64,000 bases of DNA. Origin: a marine actinobacterium MedAcidi-G1 (GTDB taxonomy: Bacteria > Actinomycetota > Acidimicrobiia > Acidimicrobiales > MedAcidi-G1). The notes below the pieces were generated by a model, which was not told the origin of the DNA, ran no database searches, and saw only the letters and a program-made list of their open reading frames with translations. Positions 50,206-59,275 of the stretch are shown here, one piece after another; positions within the stretch are counted from its first letter, which is position 1, and each line of letters opens with the position of its first letter. Position numbers and translations under genes: made by a program. The stretch is from the NCBI GenBank assembly GCA_000817085.1, contig JUEM01000005.1, positions 1 through 64,000 of the forward strand, in the 5' to 3' direction.

Positions 50206-50652
50206 TTAAACTTTTTCAACGACTAAACGAGTTCCCTCTATGTGAGTTACTTTCACGCGTGTACCTGTAGGAACATGTTCCATATTCTCGGTTTCAGCGG
50301 GCCATTCTTCTCGTCCGATCTGGATACTTCCATTTTCTGTTAAATCTGCACCTAAATCTTTTGTCACAATTCCTATTTCGCCTATCAATCTGGTTGAACC
50401 TACTTTTGCGGCTCCTTCTTGAGAGTCAAGTTTTTTCGATAGAGGTCGTAACGCAGCGAGTGATGCAACCGAAACAACAATGAATGCAACCCATTGCAGG
50501 CTCTCGCTTACGTTAGAGAAGGCCAGAACTGTTGCAACAGCAGTCCCTACTCCAAAGGGAAGAAGAAAAAAAGATCCAGCCATAGCCAGCTCGCCAAGAA
50601 CAAACACGCCCGTTGCAGCAAGCCAAATCCATTGCCAAATTTCTGGATCCAA
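50206..50652 (-). CDS. NfeD-family protein
   Basis: A 148-residue membrane protein with two or three N-terminal hydrophobic segments (residues 8-70) and a C-terminal OB-fold domain with RLIGEIGIVTKDLGADLT and VPTGTRVKVTHIEGTRLVVEKV. This is the short NfeD type without a protease domain. It partners with the SPFH protein encoded next. Start is a TTG at 50652 supported by GGAGG at six-base spacing. Confidence 0.88.
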   Translation of the reverse strand: MDPEIWQWIWLAATGVFVLGELAMAGSFFLLPFGVGTAVATVLAFSNVSESLQWVAFIVVSVASLAALRPLSKKLDSQEGAAKVGSTRLIGEIGIVTKDLGADLTENGSIQIGREEWPAETENMEHVPTGTRVKVTHIEGTRLVVEKV

Positions 50653-50743
50653 ATTAACCTCCGAATTTCTAATGATTACCGTATCTAATTTAATTTTTTT
50701 TTAATACTCCAGAAATTGGACACCAAATTTGTATTAACTCCTG

Positions 50744-50749
50744 TACCGT
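50744..50749 (+). promoter_or_regulatory. -10 box TACCGT for a leaderless mca gene
   Basis: TACCGT is followed by seven bases and the GTG at 50757; no Shine-Dalgarno is present. Confidence 0.42.
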
Positions 50750-50756
50750 TTCGCAC

Positions 50757-51644
50757 GTGACAACTACTTCTTTTCCTATTCCTGAAAATAAACTGAGGCT
50801 ATTAAGTATTCATGCCCACCCTGATGACGAAGCGTCAAAAGGGGCCTCTACAATCGCCGCATATCACGATAAAGGCATTTATTGTGCTCTTGTATGTTGC
50901 ACAGGAGGTGAAGAGGGAGACATCCTAAACCCTGCGATGGACCGACCTGAGATAAACGAAAACCTAGCGGAAGTTCGTTTAGGAGAACTTCAAAAATCAG
51001 CAGAAATAATAGGTTACGATGAAGTCATAATGCTCGGTTACAGAGATTCAGGAATGGCTGATTCTCCAGCAAACTCCAACCCAGACGCTTTCGCTAATGC
51101 TGACCCCGAACAAGCGATAGGAAGAATTGTGTCGATAATAAGGCGAATAAGACCTCAAGTCATTATCTCTTATCCGGATGAAAGAGATTGGTACAATCAT
51201 CCAGACCATCTACAGGTGCATGATATTTCAATACCCGCATTCGAAGCTGCGGGTGACCCCAATCGTTACCCAGAACATGGTCACGCATGGCAACCTTCAA
51301 AACTCTATTTTTCAACTTGGTCTAGCGAAAGAATAGAAGCAATGCACAAAAAATTTCTAGAATTTGAAATCGAATCACCTTTTAAAAGTTGGTCTGAAAG
51401 ACCTTCACGAGATCATCTAATTTCCACGAGAATTCCAATTTCGGATTATTGGTCAGTTAGAAAAAAAGCTTTACTGGCACACGAAACTCAAGTTGACCCT
51501 AAGTCCCCATTCTGGTTCGGTCTGCCTGATGAAGTTGCACGTGAAGTCCACCCTTATGACGACTACATTCTTGCCCTCTCAGAAGTAGATACCAAAAATG
51601 AAAAAGGTTATGAAGATGACCTTTTTGCTGGTATCGAAAAATAA
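50757..51644 (+). CDS. mca: Mycothiol S-conjugate amidase
   Basis: A 295-residue zinc amidase of the PIG-L/MshB/Mca family. The zinc motif HAHPDDEASKGA, the middle VCCTGGEEGDILNPAM and the second histidine region DWYNHPDHLQVHD are intact. The length and the ends PFWFGLPDEVAREVHPYDDY and EDDLFAGIE match Mca better than MshB. Mca cleaves mycothiol conjugates to release mercapturic acids for export, so its presence shows a mycothiol-using actinobacterium. MshB (deacetylase) is the close alternative. It appears monocistronic. Confidence 0.9.
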   Translation: MTTTSFPIPENKLRLLSIHAHPDDEASKGASTIAAYHDKGIYCALVCCTGGEEGDILNPAMDRPEINENLAEVRLGELQKSAEIIGYDEVIMLGYRDSGMADSPANSNPDAFANADPEQAIGRIVSIIRRIRPQVIISYPDERDWYNHPDHLQVHDISIPAFEAAGDPNRYPEHGHAWQPSKLYFSTWSSERIEAMHKKFLEFEIESPFKSWSERPSRDHLISTRIPISDYWSVRKKALLAHETQVDPKSPFWFGLPDEVAREVHPYDDYILALSEVDTKNEKGYEDDLFAGIEK

Positions 51645-51686
51645 TTTGATCAAAGACACCTAATTCCGTCCCACTGATTTGATAAA

Positions 51687-51866
51687 TCAAGCAGCTAAAA
51701 GAGCAGCAGATTTACGTTTTTCGGCAAGCAACCTACGAGCCTCTGCGATACCTTTCAAGTTTCTCTCACGAGTTTCATCGTCGAGTGCTGAATACTCCAA
51801 ATGATTATCGATATTGGAAAAAATTTGAATGGGTAGCTCTTTTATTAGACAAAGTTGTTCATTCAT
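51687..51866 (-). CDS. Small 59-residue conserved-type protein
   Basis: An open frame of 59 residues fills most of the gap between mca and the next LLM gene. It encodes MNEQLCLIKELPI then LEYSALDDETRERNLKGIAE and ARRLLAEKRKSAALLAA. The block LDDETRERNLKGIAEARRLLAE resembles a motif (LDExTRxxGxxGIAxARxxL) I recall in small actinobacterial proteins of unknown function found beside other genes, which supports it being real. No Shine-Dalgarno is seen. It is acidic then basic, with a predicted C-terminal helix. A role cannot be given. Confidence 0.62.
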   Translation of the reverse strand: MNEQLCLIKELPIQIFSNIDNHLEYSALDDETRERNLKGIAEARRLLAEKRKSAALLAA

Positions 51867-51928
51867 ATTATTAATTGTTTCAGTGAGGTGTGACAGTCTT
51901 TTAAACCTATTGAAACTAAGGCCTGAGA

Positions 51929-52906
51929 ATGATTAAACATAAATCGCGTTACGGGATGTCAGTTCCGCTACCAGATCGCTTAAGTGATCACAAAGAGGTT
52001 TTCCGAGAGCTGGTTGAGCTTGGCTATACGGACGTCTGGTCCTCAGAAGCTAACGAAATGGACGGTTTGACACCTTTGGCTCTTGCAGCAGCATGGGCAC
52101 CGGAATTAAGACTAGGAACAGCTATTTTGCCAGCCTTCACGAGAGGGCCTGCGCTTCTGGCACAAAGCGCCGCTGCAATGGCCTGTGCCGCACCGAATAA
52201 TTTTGTTCTTGGAATAGGAACTTCTTCTGACGTGATAGTTGAACGCTGGAACGGGATTCCTTTTGAGGACCCATACTTAAAAGTTAGAGACACGATTCGT
52301 TTTCTCCGAAAAGCACTTACGGGCGAGAAGATTTCAGAAGAATTTGAAACTTTTAATATTTCAGGTTTTCGTTTAGCAAGAGTGCCTGAAAACCAACCCC
52401 CGATACTACTAGCGGCGCTAAGAGAAGGAATGCTTCGCTTAGCTGGCAGAGAAGCTGATGGCGCAATAATAAACTGGCTTTCTGCGAGCGATGTTGAACG
52501 TGTGGCAGGCATTGTTAATAACGAAGGACCGGATAAAGAGATAGTTGCCAGAATATTTGTTTGTCCAAGCGACGAAAAAGACTTGGTTTTAGCGGGTGGC
52601 AAATTTGCCATGGCAGCTTATTTAAATGTGCCCGTATACAAAGCTTTTCATAAATGGCTAGGCAGAGAAGAGATGCTGTCAGAGCATTGGGAGCAATGGG
52701 ATTCAGGTGACCGTAAAGGCGCTTTAGAAAAAATACCTGACGATCTGGTTGATGAATTGATAGTAAATGGAACCCCGGAGCAATGTCGAGACCACATTCA
52801 ACGCTATGTCGCAGCTGGAGTTACCTGTCCAGCCCTTGCAATAATGCCTTTAACAGGTGATGACATAAGAAAGTCCGTGAGAGATTTGGCTCCAATTAAT
52901 AAATGA
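51929..52906 (+). CDS. LLM-class F420-dependent oxidoreductase (third subgroup)
   Basis: A 325-residue luciferase-like protein, YGMSVPLPDRLSDHKEVF at the start, LGYTDVWSSEANEMDGLTP, FTRGPALLAQSAAAMA and VLGIGTSSDVIVERWNG. This is the F420-dependent oxidoreductase type common in mycobacteria and related groups; it differs from the other five LLM proteins of the window. TAAGGC sits six bases before the ATG, a weaker version of the local -10 pattern. Substrate unknown. The gene stands alone, away from the catabolic region. Confidence 0.85.
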   Translation: MIKHKSRYGMSVPLPDRLSDHKEVFRELVELGYTDVWSSEANEMDGLTPLALAAAWAPELRLGTAILPAFTRGPALLAQSAAAMACAAPNNFVLGIGTSSDVIVERWNGIPFEDPYLKVRDTIRFLRKALTGEKISEEFETFNISGFRLARVPENQPPILLAALREGMLRLAGREADGAIINWLSASDVERVAGIVNNEGPDKEIVARIFVCPSDEKDLVLAGGKFAMAAYLNVPVYKAFHKWLGREEMLSEHWEQWDSGDRKGALEKIPDDLVDELIVNGTPEQCRDHIQRYVAAGVTCPALAIMPLTGDDIRKSVRDLAPINK

Positions 52907-53000
52907 TGGTGACTTATGTCTAACATGCAGCGTAAGGTATGAAACGTAAGTTAAGTTGAAAAATAGTTAAAGTAAGTGAATTGGTCGCAAAGGAAATCAA

Positions 53001-53192
53001 ATGACAGAAACACTAGAGAGCAGCAGTACGGAAGAAATGATTGATGAGATCAGGGCAATTATTGACCGTGGGCTAGGCGACACTAAAAGCCGTCAGGTCA
53101 TTGCTGCTTCAGAGGTCGCAGACCTGCTTCTTGATCTTCGGCTAGTGCTTGACTCTGGTGAAAATCAAATAGATACAATCTCCCAAAATTAA
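53001..53192 (+). CDS. Small acidic hypothetical protein
   Basis: A 63-residue acidic protein, MTETLESSSTEEMIDEIR followed by two predicted helices (AIIDRGLGDTKSR and AASEVADLLLDLRLVL). AAAGGAA (52988-52994) precedes the ATG at good distance, so it is likely translated. I recognise no family. It converges with the PAP2 gene ten bases on. Confidence 0.5.
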   Translation: MTETLESSSTEEMIDEIRAIIDRGLGDTKSRQVIAASEVADLLLDLRLVLDSGENQIDTISQN

Positions 53193-53201
53193 ATTAAATT
53201 T

Positions 53202-53804
53202 TTAAAGAGAGAAAAACTTCTTAACGATCCGACTTAGTCCAAGTCCAACAAGTGCTCCGGCGATCACATCACTCGCATGATGAATCCTGACATGAATTCT
53301 AGAAGTCGCAACAATTCCAGCTAACCCGTACCAAAGAGGTTTGAACTTAGAACGTTCTGAAAGAAGAGTTGCAGCTAAAAAAGCAGCTGAAGCATGACCT
53401 GAAGGAAAACTAGAAGTCAACGGTTGACGTAGTCCGTGTGGTCTTTCCTCAACATGGTTAGGTCTTTCACGCTTGAATAATGATTTCAAAATTCCGTTAA
53501 CAATGCCTGATTCGGCTATTAGGGCTGCAGATAAACGAATGGCTTCACGCTCAGCAGACCCGCCAGTGAGCCCTTTGGACAGTCCCATGATGTGCCAAAG
53601 AACACTGAAATCTGCCAGTTCGCTTGCAAGATAGAAAGTTTTATCAAGGACTGGCTGTCCGCGGAAACGTTCCCAAGCAAGGTCAATTTTTTTATCAAAA
53701 GCAGCAACAGCAGGACCCAAAGGGTGAACATTAGTTTCGTTCGTATCTTCGAATTCAGATCTAGCAGGAAAAGGAATCAGGTCTCCTCCCTCAACAATAC
53801 TCAT
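53202..53804 (-). CDS. PAP2-family phosphatase
   Basis: A 200-residue phosphatidic acid phosphatase-type protein. The three PAP2 motifs are visible: KRERP (motif 1), SFPSGHASAAFLAA (motif 2) and SRIHVRIHHASD (motif 3), with hydrophobic segments between them. It removes phosphate from a lipid or prenyl pyrophosphate. As the last gene of an operon with the geranylgeranyl reductase-like gene, which it overlaps (ATGA), an isoprenoid phosphate is a reasonable substrate guess. Confidence 0.88.
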   Translation of the reverse strand: MSIVEGGDLIPFPARSEFEDTNETNVHPLGPAVAAFDKKIDLAWERFRGQPVLDKTFYLASELADFSVLWHIMGLSKGLTGGSAEREAIRLSAALIAESGIVNGILKSLFKRERPNHVEERPHGLRQPLTSSFPSGHASAAFLAATLLSERSKFKPLWYGLAGIVATSRIHVRIHHASDVIAGALVGLGLSRIVKKFFSL

Positions 53805-55009
53805 AGGTCCAGTTTACGGTTATAGGCACCTTCAGAATCAAAAACTCCCTTTTTCCACCTTTTTGGGGTAAATAAAAGGGCTCTTGGGTAGTCCTCAAAC
53901 ATCCAACGCGCAAAATTTCGTCGTGACCACTGATTAAGAGAAGCTAGGCGAAGGGCATTTTCTGCTCCCGCAGGATGAGCGAGCACCTTTTGGAGGGCAA
54001 CAGACATACGATGATCTGCCAGTAAGTGACCCTTCACAGATTTTTCGTACAACGAAGTTACCGTTTTTTGGTTTCCTCCAGACTTGATTGCCTCTCCGGC
54101 AAGAATCCCAGTTAAAAGTGCCTGTCCAATCCCTTCGCCAGTCAAAATATCTGTAGAAGCTGCAGCATCACCCACAAAGATGACTGATCTGTTGGTCAGT
54201 TGTTGGCTGTTTATCCTGGCGGGAATAGGCCAAGCGGTTTGACGCCCCTCCAGTTTGATATCGCTGCCAAGAGTCTCTGAAATAGATTTTCTGTTAAAAA
54301 GTTCACGAGCCAACTGAGCTGTTTCTGAAGCGGAAGAATGCTGCGATTTTAAAACGCCGAAACCTACATTTGCTTTTCCGTTTGGAAGCGGAAAACTCCA
54401 TGCATAGCCCGGAAGAAGATCTTTTTCGAACCAAACATGCAAATCATTACTACCAGATGAAACCCCTGAAATATATTGACGGAAAGCAAGCCATTCACCT
54501 CTTGGCTGTTCTTCGCCTAAATCGAGTGAACGGCGCACAGGAGACCATGCTCCGTCAGCGGCTATCACAAAAGAGGTTTCCACCTCTCCCATACCTTCAA
54601 TATTCAGAAAAGTTTTTTCTTCATCAAAATTGATCGAAGAGAACTTAAGTCCTAAACGAACGTCAACCATTAACTCACGAGCAAGATCGATAAGAGCCAG
54701 ATCGTATTCTGCTCTGGGTACGATCGCAGCGAACATTCCTTTTTTTGGCAAAGGAAAAATCTCCCTTTTGCCTGATGGGAAATGGATCACAGCTTCATTT
54801 ACAACTTCAAGATTTTTCAAATTTTCAATATTCAAACCAAGTTCCTCACTCAACCTAAGAGCCATTGTCGTTAAACCATCACCGCAGCACTTGTCACGAG
54901 GGAACTCAGATTTATCAATTAGAAGAACCGACAGGCCACTTTTGGCCATACTGCAAGCAGCAGATGACCCAGCAGGTCCACCTCCAACTATTACAACATC
55001 ATAAAACAT
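53801..55009 (-). CDS. Geranylgeranyl-reductase-family flavoprotein
   Basis: A 402-residue FAD-dependent reductase. The N-terminal DVVIVGGGPAGSSAACSMA, the following SEFPRDKCCGDGLTT with its paired cysteines, and the central FVGDAAASTDILTGEGIGQA are typical of the family. It reduces isoprenoid double bonds in menaquinone side chains, lipids or similar. It overlaps the NucS stop by four bases. The electron donor and substrate are not evident. Confidence 0.9.
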   Translation of the reverse strand: MFYDVVIVGGGPAGSSAACSMAKSGLSVLLIDKSEFPRDKCCGDGLTTMALRLSEELGLNIENLKNLEVVNEAVIHFPSGKREIFPLPKKGMFAAIVPRAEYDLALIDLARELMVDVRLGLKFSSINFDEEKTFLNIEGMGEVETSFVIAADGAWSPVRRSLDLGEEQPRGEWLAFRQYISGVSSGSNDLHVWFEKDLLPGYAWSFPLPNGKANVGFGVLKSQHSSASETAQLARELFNRKSISETLGSDIKLEGRQTAWPIPARINSQQLTNRSVIFVGDAAASTDILTGEGIGQALLTGILAGEAIKSGGNQKTVTSLYEKSVKGHLLADHRMSVALQKVLAHPAGAENALRLASLNQWSRRNFARWMFEDYPRALLFTPKRWKKGVFDSEGAYNRKLDL

Positions 55010-55668
55010 CAGAAAAGACGCAAACGGTTAGATTCGATACCACGGATCTCGTCGTAGTCGATGACTACGCACTGAATTCCTCTATCTTCAGCTAAAACTT
55101 TTGCTTGTGGACGGATTTCTTGGGCTGCAAAAACACCTCGAACAGGTTTTATAAGTGGATCGCGATTCAAATAATCTAAATACCTTGTTAATTGTTCTAC
55201 GCCATCAATTTCACCTCTTCGTTTTATTTCAACGGCAATCGTTTCACCTTTAGAGGTTCTGCATAAAAGATCAACAGGCCCTAAATCAGTCGGGTATTCG
55301 CGTTTGATCAACTCAAGCCCTTCAAGTAAAAAAGACGGGTCATCTGCCAAAAGTTCCTGAAGATGGGCTTCAACGCCGTCTTTTTGTAGACCAGGATCGA
55401 TTCCCATTTCATGCGATAAATCGCTAAAGATTTCGTGCAGAGTAATGATAAGCATCTCACCTTTCGGATTAGAAACCCTCCAAATGTCATCTTCTTCAAC
55501 GAGCTTGTTCGGTGCGTTCATCCAATTCAATGGCTTATAAGCACCACCATCAGCATGAATAGCTACACACCCATCGGATTTGACCATGATTAGTCTTGTG
55601 GCTTCAGGAAGATGAGCGGTAAGACGACCTTCGTAGTCAACGGTGCAACGAGCAAAAACTAAGCGCAT
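55009..55668 (-). CDS. nucS: Endonuclease NucS/EndoMS
   Basis: A 219-residue mismatch-specific endonuclease. The C-terminal RecB-like nuclease core is visible as [23 protein letters not shown], with the Asp and E-x-K; the N-terminal DNA-binding part has [16 protein letters not shown]. It cuts both strands at mismatches and is the mismatch repair system of actinobacteria and some archaea that lack MutS/MutL. It begins four bases after cysQ. Confidence 0.95.
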   Translation of the reverse strand: MRLVFARCTVDYEGRLTAHLPEATRLIMVKSDGCVAIHADGGAYKPLNWMNAPNKLVEEDDIWRVSNPKGEMLIITLHEIFSDLSHEMGIDPGLQKDGVEAHLQELLADDPSFLLEGLELIKREYPTDLGPVDLLCRTSKGETIAVEIKRRGEIDGVEQLTRYLDYLNRDPLIKPVRGVFAAQEIRPQAKVLAEDRGIQCVVIDYDEIRGIESNRLRLF

Positions 55669-55672
55669 GATG

Positions 55673-56434
55673 TTAACTATTCAAAATTTCTAAAACGGGT
55701 AAAGCTAAAAACGGATTACAAATTAAAAGGTCTGGCAACCAGGGGTCCGGATTGTTGTAGGTCAAAGGAGAACCGTCAAGGCGCGATACATGTAATCCGG
55801 CGGCGAAAGCGACGGCAGCTGGAGCACAGTTGTCCCACTCATACTGACCGCCAGAATGGATGTACACGTCAGCTAGCCCTCTCACAACAGCCATTGATTT
55901 TGCTCCTGCAGAACCCATTTCAATCAATGTTCCATCAATTTTTTCCGCAACCCTGGAAGCTTCAATAGGCGGTCGTGACCTACTTACCACTATTCGAATT
56001 TTTTTGTCTTCACTTGGCGAACTTGGCTCCAAAAAGTCATTGCAAGTTGAAAAAGTTGAGTCCAAGGCAGGAATAGAGACTGCCCCAACAACAGGAAGGC
56101 CATCAACAGCAAGGGCTACGTGTACAGCCCAATCGTCACGCCGTGGTTCACCAAACTCTCTGGTCCCATCAAGTGGATCTACAATCCACACGCGGTTTGC
56201 ATCACTACGGTCAGGATGGACTGGGTTTGCCAACCCCTCTTCTGAAAGAACACCATCTTTTGGCCTCAATGATGCAAGTTCCTCCATGAGAAAATTGTGA
56301 GACTTCTTGTCTCCTTTTTGTTTTAAAATTTCAGGGTCACAGTCCTGACAGAGCTTTCTCTCTTCGATTAGCAAAAGTCCTGCACGAGTGGCTAAATCTT
56401 CTGCAAGATAGTGATCTTCATTGTTTGCCTTCAA
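55673..56434 (-). CDS. cysQ: 3'(2'),5'-bisphosphate nucleotidase (CysQ-like)
   Basis: A 253-residue member of the inositol monophosphatase superfamily. Metal-binding motifs are [25 protein letters not shown] and [16 protein letters not shown]. CysQ recycles 3'-phosphoadenosine 5'-phosphate formed during sulfate activation. It is divergent from cysD-cysN-cysC, exactly the context expected for CysQ rather than inositol phosphatase. The frame starts with TTG at 56434; TAAGAT lies eight bases upstream on the minus strand. Confidence 0.88.
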   Translation of the reverse strand: MKANNEDHYLAEDLATRAGLLLIEERKLCQDCDPEILKQKGDKKSHNFLMEELASLRPKDGVLSEEGLANPVHPDRSDANRVWIVDPLDGTREFGEPRRDDWAVHVALAVDGLPVVGAVSIPALDSTFSTCNDFLEPSSPSEDKKIRIVVSRSRPPIEASRVAEKIDGTLIEMGSAGAKSMAVVRGLADVYIHSGGQYEWDNCAPAAVAFAAGLHVSRLDGSPLTYNNPDPWLPDLLICNPFLALPVLEILNS

Positions 56435-56503
56435 GAGTGACCATCTTAGAAGGACAGGGTTAGCATGGGATGCAGAAATTGCGTATTGCTGGGAAGAAAT
56501 TAA

Positions 56504-57418
56504 ATGAGTATCACCACATACGAACTAAACCATCTAGATCAATTAGAATCAGAGGCCATACACATCTTCCGTGAAGTGGCTTCAGAATTCGAACGTCCAT
56601 GTTTGATGTTTTCGGGAGGAAAAGACTCAATATTGATGCTTCATCTTGCCACCAAAGCATTTTGGCCGGCCAGATTGCCTTTCCCAGTTTTGCATATTGA
56701 TACAGGACACAACTTTCCTGAAGTGATTGAATATCGCGATCAACGGATAAAAGAATTAGAAGCAAGACTAGTAGTGGCTTCGGTGCAAAAATCTATCGAC
56801 GATGGTCGAGTTTCAGAAGAGAAGGGACCGAGGGCAAGTCGAAACCGATTACAAACAACTACTTTGTTGGATTCGATTGAAGAAAACAAGTTTGATGCAT
56901 TATTCGGGGGAGCGCGAAGAGATGAAGAAAAGGCACGAGCTAAAGAACGTTTTTACTCATTCCGAGACGAATTCGGGCAATGGGACCCTAAAAACCAAAG
57001 ACCAGAACTATGGAATCTTTACAATGGGAGAATAAGACAAGGCGAACATATTCGAGTTTTTCCAATTTCTAATTGGACTGAGCTAGACGTATGGCAATAT
57101 ATCGAACGAGAAGCTATAGAAATACCTAGTGTTTATTTCGCTCATGAAAGAGAAGTTTTCCGACGTGACGGGATGTTATTAGCAGATTCAGATTTTGTGA
57201 CTCGTTCAGATGACGAAGAACTTATGACGCGAAAAATTCGCTACCGCACGGTAGGGGATATGAGTTGTACGGGGGCGGTGGAGTCTGAAGCAGAAAATTT
57301 GAAACAAATAATAGAAGAGATTTCTTCAACTCGTATAACGGAACGAGGTGCTACTCGAGCTGACGATCGTGTTTCAGAAGCAGCCATGGAAGACCGTAAA
57401 AAAGAAGGTTACTTCTAA
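56504..57418 (+). CDS. cysD: Sulfate adenylyltransferase subunit 2
   Basis: A 304-residue ATP-sulfurylase small subunit with the PP-loop SGGKDSILML, the middle LHIDTGHNFPEVIEYRD and the conserved FGGARRDEEKARAKERFYSF. It makes adenosine 5'-phosphosulfate from ATP and sulfate, driven by CysN GTP hydrolysis. It directly precedes cysN, overlapping by one base, and is divergent from cysQ with a 69-base gap that must hold promoters for both. Confidence 0.95.
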   Translation: MSITTYELNHLDQLESEAIHIFREVASEFERPCLMFSGGKDSILMLHLATKAFWPARLPFPVLHIDTGHNFPEVIEYRDQRIKELEARLVVASVQKSIDDGRVSEEKGPRASRNRLQTTTLLDSIEENKFDALFGGARRDEEKARAKERFYSFRDEFGQWDPKNQRPELWNLYNGRIRQGEHIRVFPISNWTELDVWQYIEREAIEIPSVYFAHEREVFRRDGMLLADSDFVTRSDDEELMTRKIRYRTVGDMSCTGAVESEAENLKQIIEEISSTRITERGATRADDRVSEAAMEDRKKEGYF

Positions 57419-58671
57419 TGGAATTTCTTCGGTTTGCTACAGCAGGGAGTGTTGATGATGGGAAGTCAACACTTATTGGAAGACTTTTGTACGATACCAA
57501 ATCAATTTTTCAAGATCAGCTTGAATCTGTAGAAGCGGCTTCGAAACAGATGGGGAATGAACACACTAATCTTGCTCTTTTAACCGATGGTCTCCGCGCC
57601 GAACGCGAACAAGGTATAACTATTGATGTTGCATACCGCTACTTCGCAACGCCTAAAAGGAAATTCATTATTGCGGACACCCCAGGACACATCCAGTACA
57701 CACGTAATATGGTTACTGGAGCCTCAACTGCAGATTTAGTCTTAGTTCTTGTAGACGCTCGACATGGAGTCGTCGAACAGTCACGTCGGCATGCATTTTT
57801 AGCTTCTTTGTTACGTATTCCGCACCTTGTTGTATGTGTCAACAAGATGGATTTAATTGATTACGACGAAAAAGCATTCAACTCTGTCAAGGAAGAGTTC
57901 AGAAATTTTGCTATGAAACTTGATATTCCAGACCTTTCCTTTATCCCAATATCAGCACTACATGGCGACAATGTAGTAGAACGATCAGCCAAAATGCCTT
58001 GGTACGAGGGGTCTTCCTTATTGCATCATCTTGAAGAGGTTTATATAGCGAGTGACCGTAACCACATAGATGCTCGTTTCCCAGTTCAGTACGTAATTCG
58101 TCCTCAAAACGAAGAACACCACGACTACCGCGGATACGCAGGAATGATAACCGGAGGTGTATTTAAGCCTGGCGATGAGGTAGTGGTACTGCCAAGCGGT
58201 TTTACTTCGACAGTGGCTTCAATCGATTCTTATGACGGACCTATATCTGAAGCCTTTGGGCCTATGTCAGTAACAATGAGACTCACGAGCGAAATAGACA
58301 TTTCGCGTGGGGACATGATCTGCCGTCCAAATAATCAACCCACTGTGAGTCAGGATTTGCAAGCGATGGTTTGCTGGATGTCAGAATCAACTGAACTAAC
58401 TCCCCGAATGAAATTAGCTTTGAAACACACGACTAGATCAAGTCGTGTAATGGTGAGTGAAATTCAATACAGAATTGATGTCAACACCCTCCACCGTGAC
58501 GAGAAGCCAGAATCACTAAAACTAAATGAAATAGGAAGAGTGTCATTGAGAAGTACGCAACCTTTATTTTTTGATGATTACAGAAGAAATCGAAACACAG
58601 GATCTTTCATACTGATGGATGAGGTAACAAATGCCACCGTTGCAGCTGGCATAATCGTTGGTTCAGGTTGA
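57418..58671 (+). CDS. cysN: Sulfate adenylyltransferase subunit 1 (GTPase)
   Basis: A 417-residue GTPase subunit. GTP-binding motifs are GSVDDGKSTLIGRLL, DTPGH and NKMD; beta-barrel domains follow. It energises CysD by GTP hydrolysis. Not fused to APS kinase: the kinase gene follows just after. Ends with a stop two bases before the cysC start. Confidence 0.95.
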   Translation: MEFLRFATAGSVDDGKSTLIGRLLYDTKSIFQDQLESVEAASKQMGNEHTNLALLTDGLRAEREQGITIDVAYRYFATPKRKFIIADTPGHIQYTRNMVTGASTADLVLVLVDARHGVVEQSRRHAFLASLLRIPHLVVCVNKMDLIDYDEKAFNSVKEEFRNFAMKLDIPDLSFIPISALHGDNVVERSAKMPWYEGSSLLHHLEEVYIASDRNHIDARFPVQYVIRPQNEEHHDYRGYAGMITGGVFKPGDEVVVLPSGFTSTVASIDSYDGPISEAFGPMSVTMRLTSEIDISRGDMICRPNNQPTVSQDLQAMVCWMSESTELTPRMKLALKHTTRSSRVMVSEIQYRIDVNTLHRDEKPESLKLNEIGRVSLRSTQPLFFDDYRRNRNTGSFILMDEVTNATVAAGIIVGSG

Positions 58672-58672
58672 C

Positions 58673-59275
58673 GTGTCAAAAATAGGTTCTAATCTCACAT
58701 GGCATTCTAATAATTTGAGTAGAAAAGAACGTCATGCATCTCTTGGATATACAGGGGCAACAATATGGTTTACGGGTCTTTCAGGGTCAGGAAAATCTTC
58801 TATAGCTTCCGCAACTGAAAAGTTGATAGTCACTTCCGGGCGCCCTTCTTATCTGCTCGATGGCGACAATTTGAGATTAGGACTTAACGAAGATTTAAAT
58901 TTTAGCGCTAAAGACCGTCATGAAAATGTTCGAAGAGTCGCTGAAGTAGCTCGTTTGTTTGCTGATGCAGGCCTTGTAGCACTGGTCCCGTTGATAAGTC
59001 CATACCGAGAAGACCGTGAAAACGCCCGAGAAATACATGATCAATTTGGTTTAAGATTTTTTGAAGTTTTCGTTGATACTCCAATTGAAGTATGTGAAGA
59101 GCGTGATCCAAAAGGGTTATATAAAAAAGCTAGATCAGGAGAAATTAAAGGCTTTACAGGAATAGATGACCCTTATGAAATGCCTAATGATCCAGATTTG
59201 ATTTTGACTCCTGAGAATGGATTACCAGAAGATGGAGCCAAACTCGTATTGCAACTTTTAGAAATGTCCGTTTAG
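58673..59275 (+). CDS. cysC: Adenylylsulfate kinase
   Basis: A 200-residue APS kinase that phosphorylates APS to PAPS. Walker A is WFTGLSGSGKSSIASA, DGDNLRLGLNEDL is the substrate motif and LISPYREDRENAREIH is conserved. The GTG at 58673 leaves a one-base gap after cysN and is preferred to an in-frame TTG at 58658 inside cysN. PAPS reductase and sulfite reductase genes are not in the window, so PAPS use (reduction or sulfation) cannot be judged. It converges with ettA, overlapping by four bases. Confidence 0.93.
   Translation: MSKIGSNLTWHSNNLSRKERHASLGYTGATIWFTGLSGSGKSSIASATEKLIVTSGRPSYLLDGDNLRLGLNEDLNFSAKDRHENVRRVAEVARLFADAGLVALVPLISPYREDRENAREIHDQFGLRFFEVFVDTPIEVCEERDPKGLYKKARSGEIKGFTGIDDPYEMPNDPDLILTPENGLPEDGAKLVLQLLEMSV

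Noticed and set aside
52024-52611. A 195-residue antisense frame across the LLM gene at 51929
   Set aside because: Sense protein is full-length LLM; the antisense frame is a by-product of codon bias.
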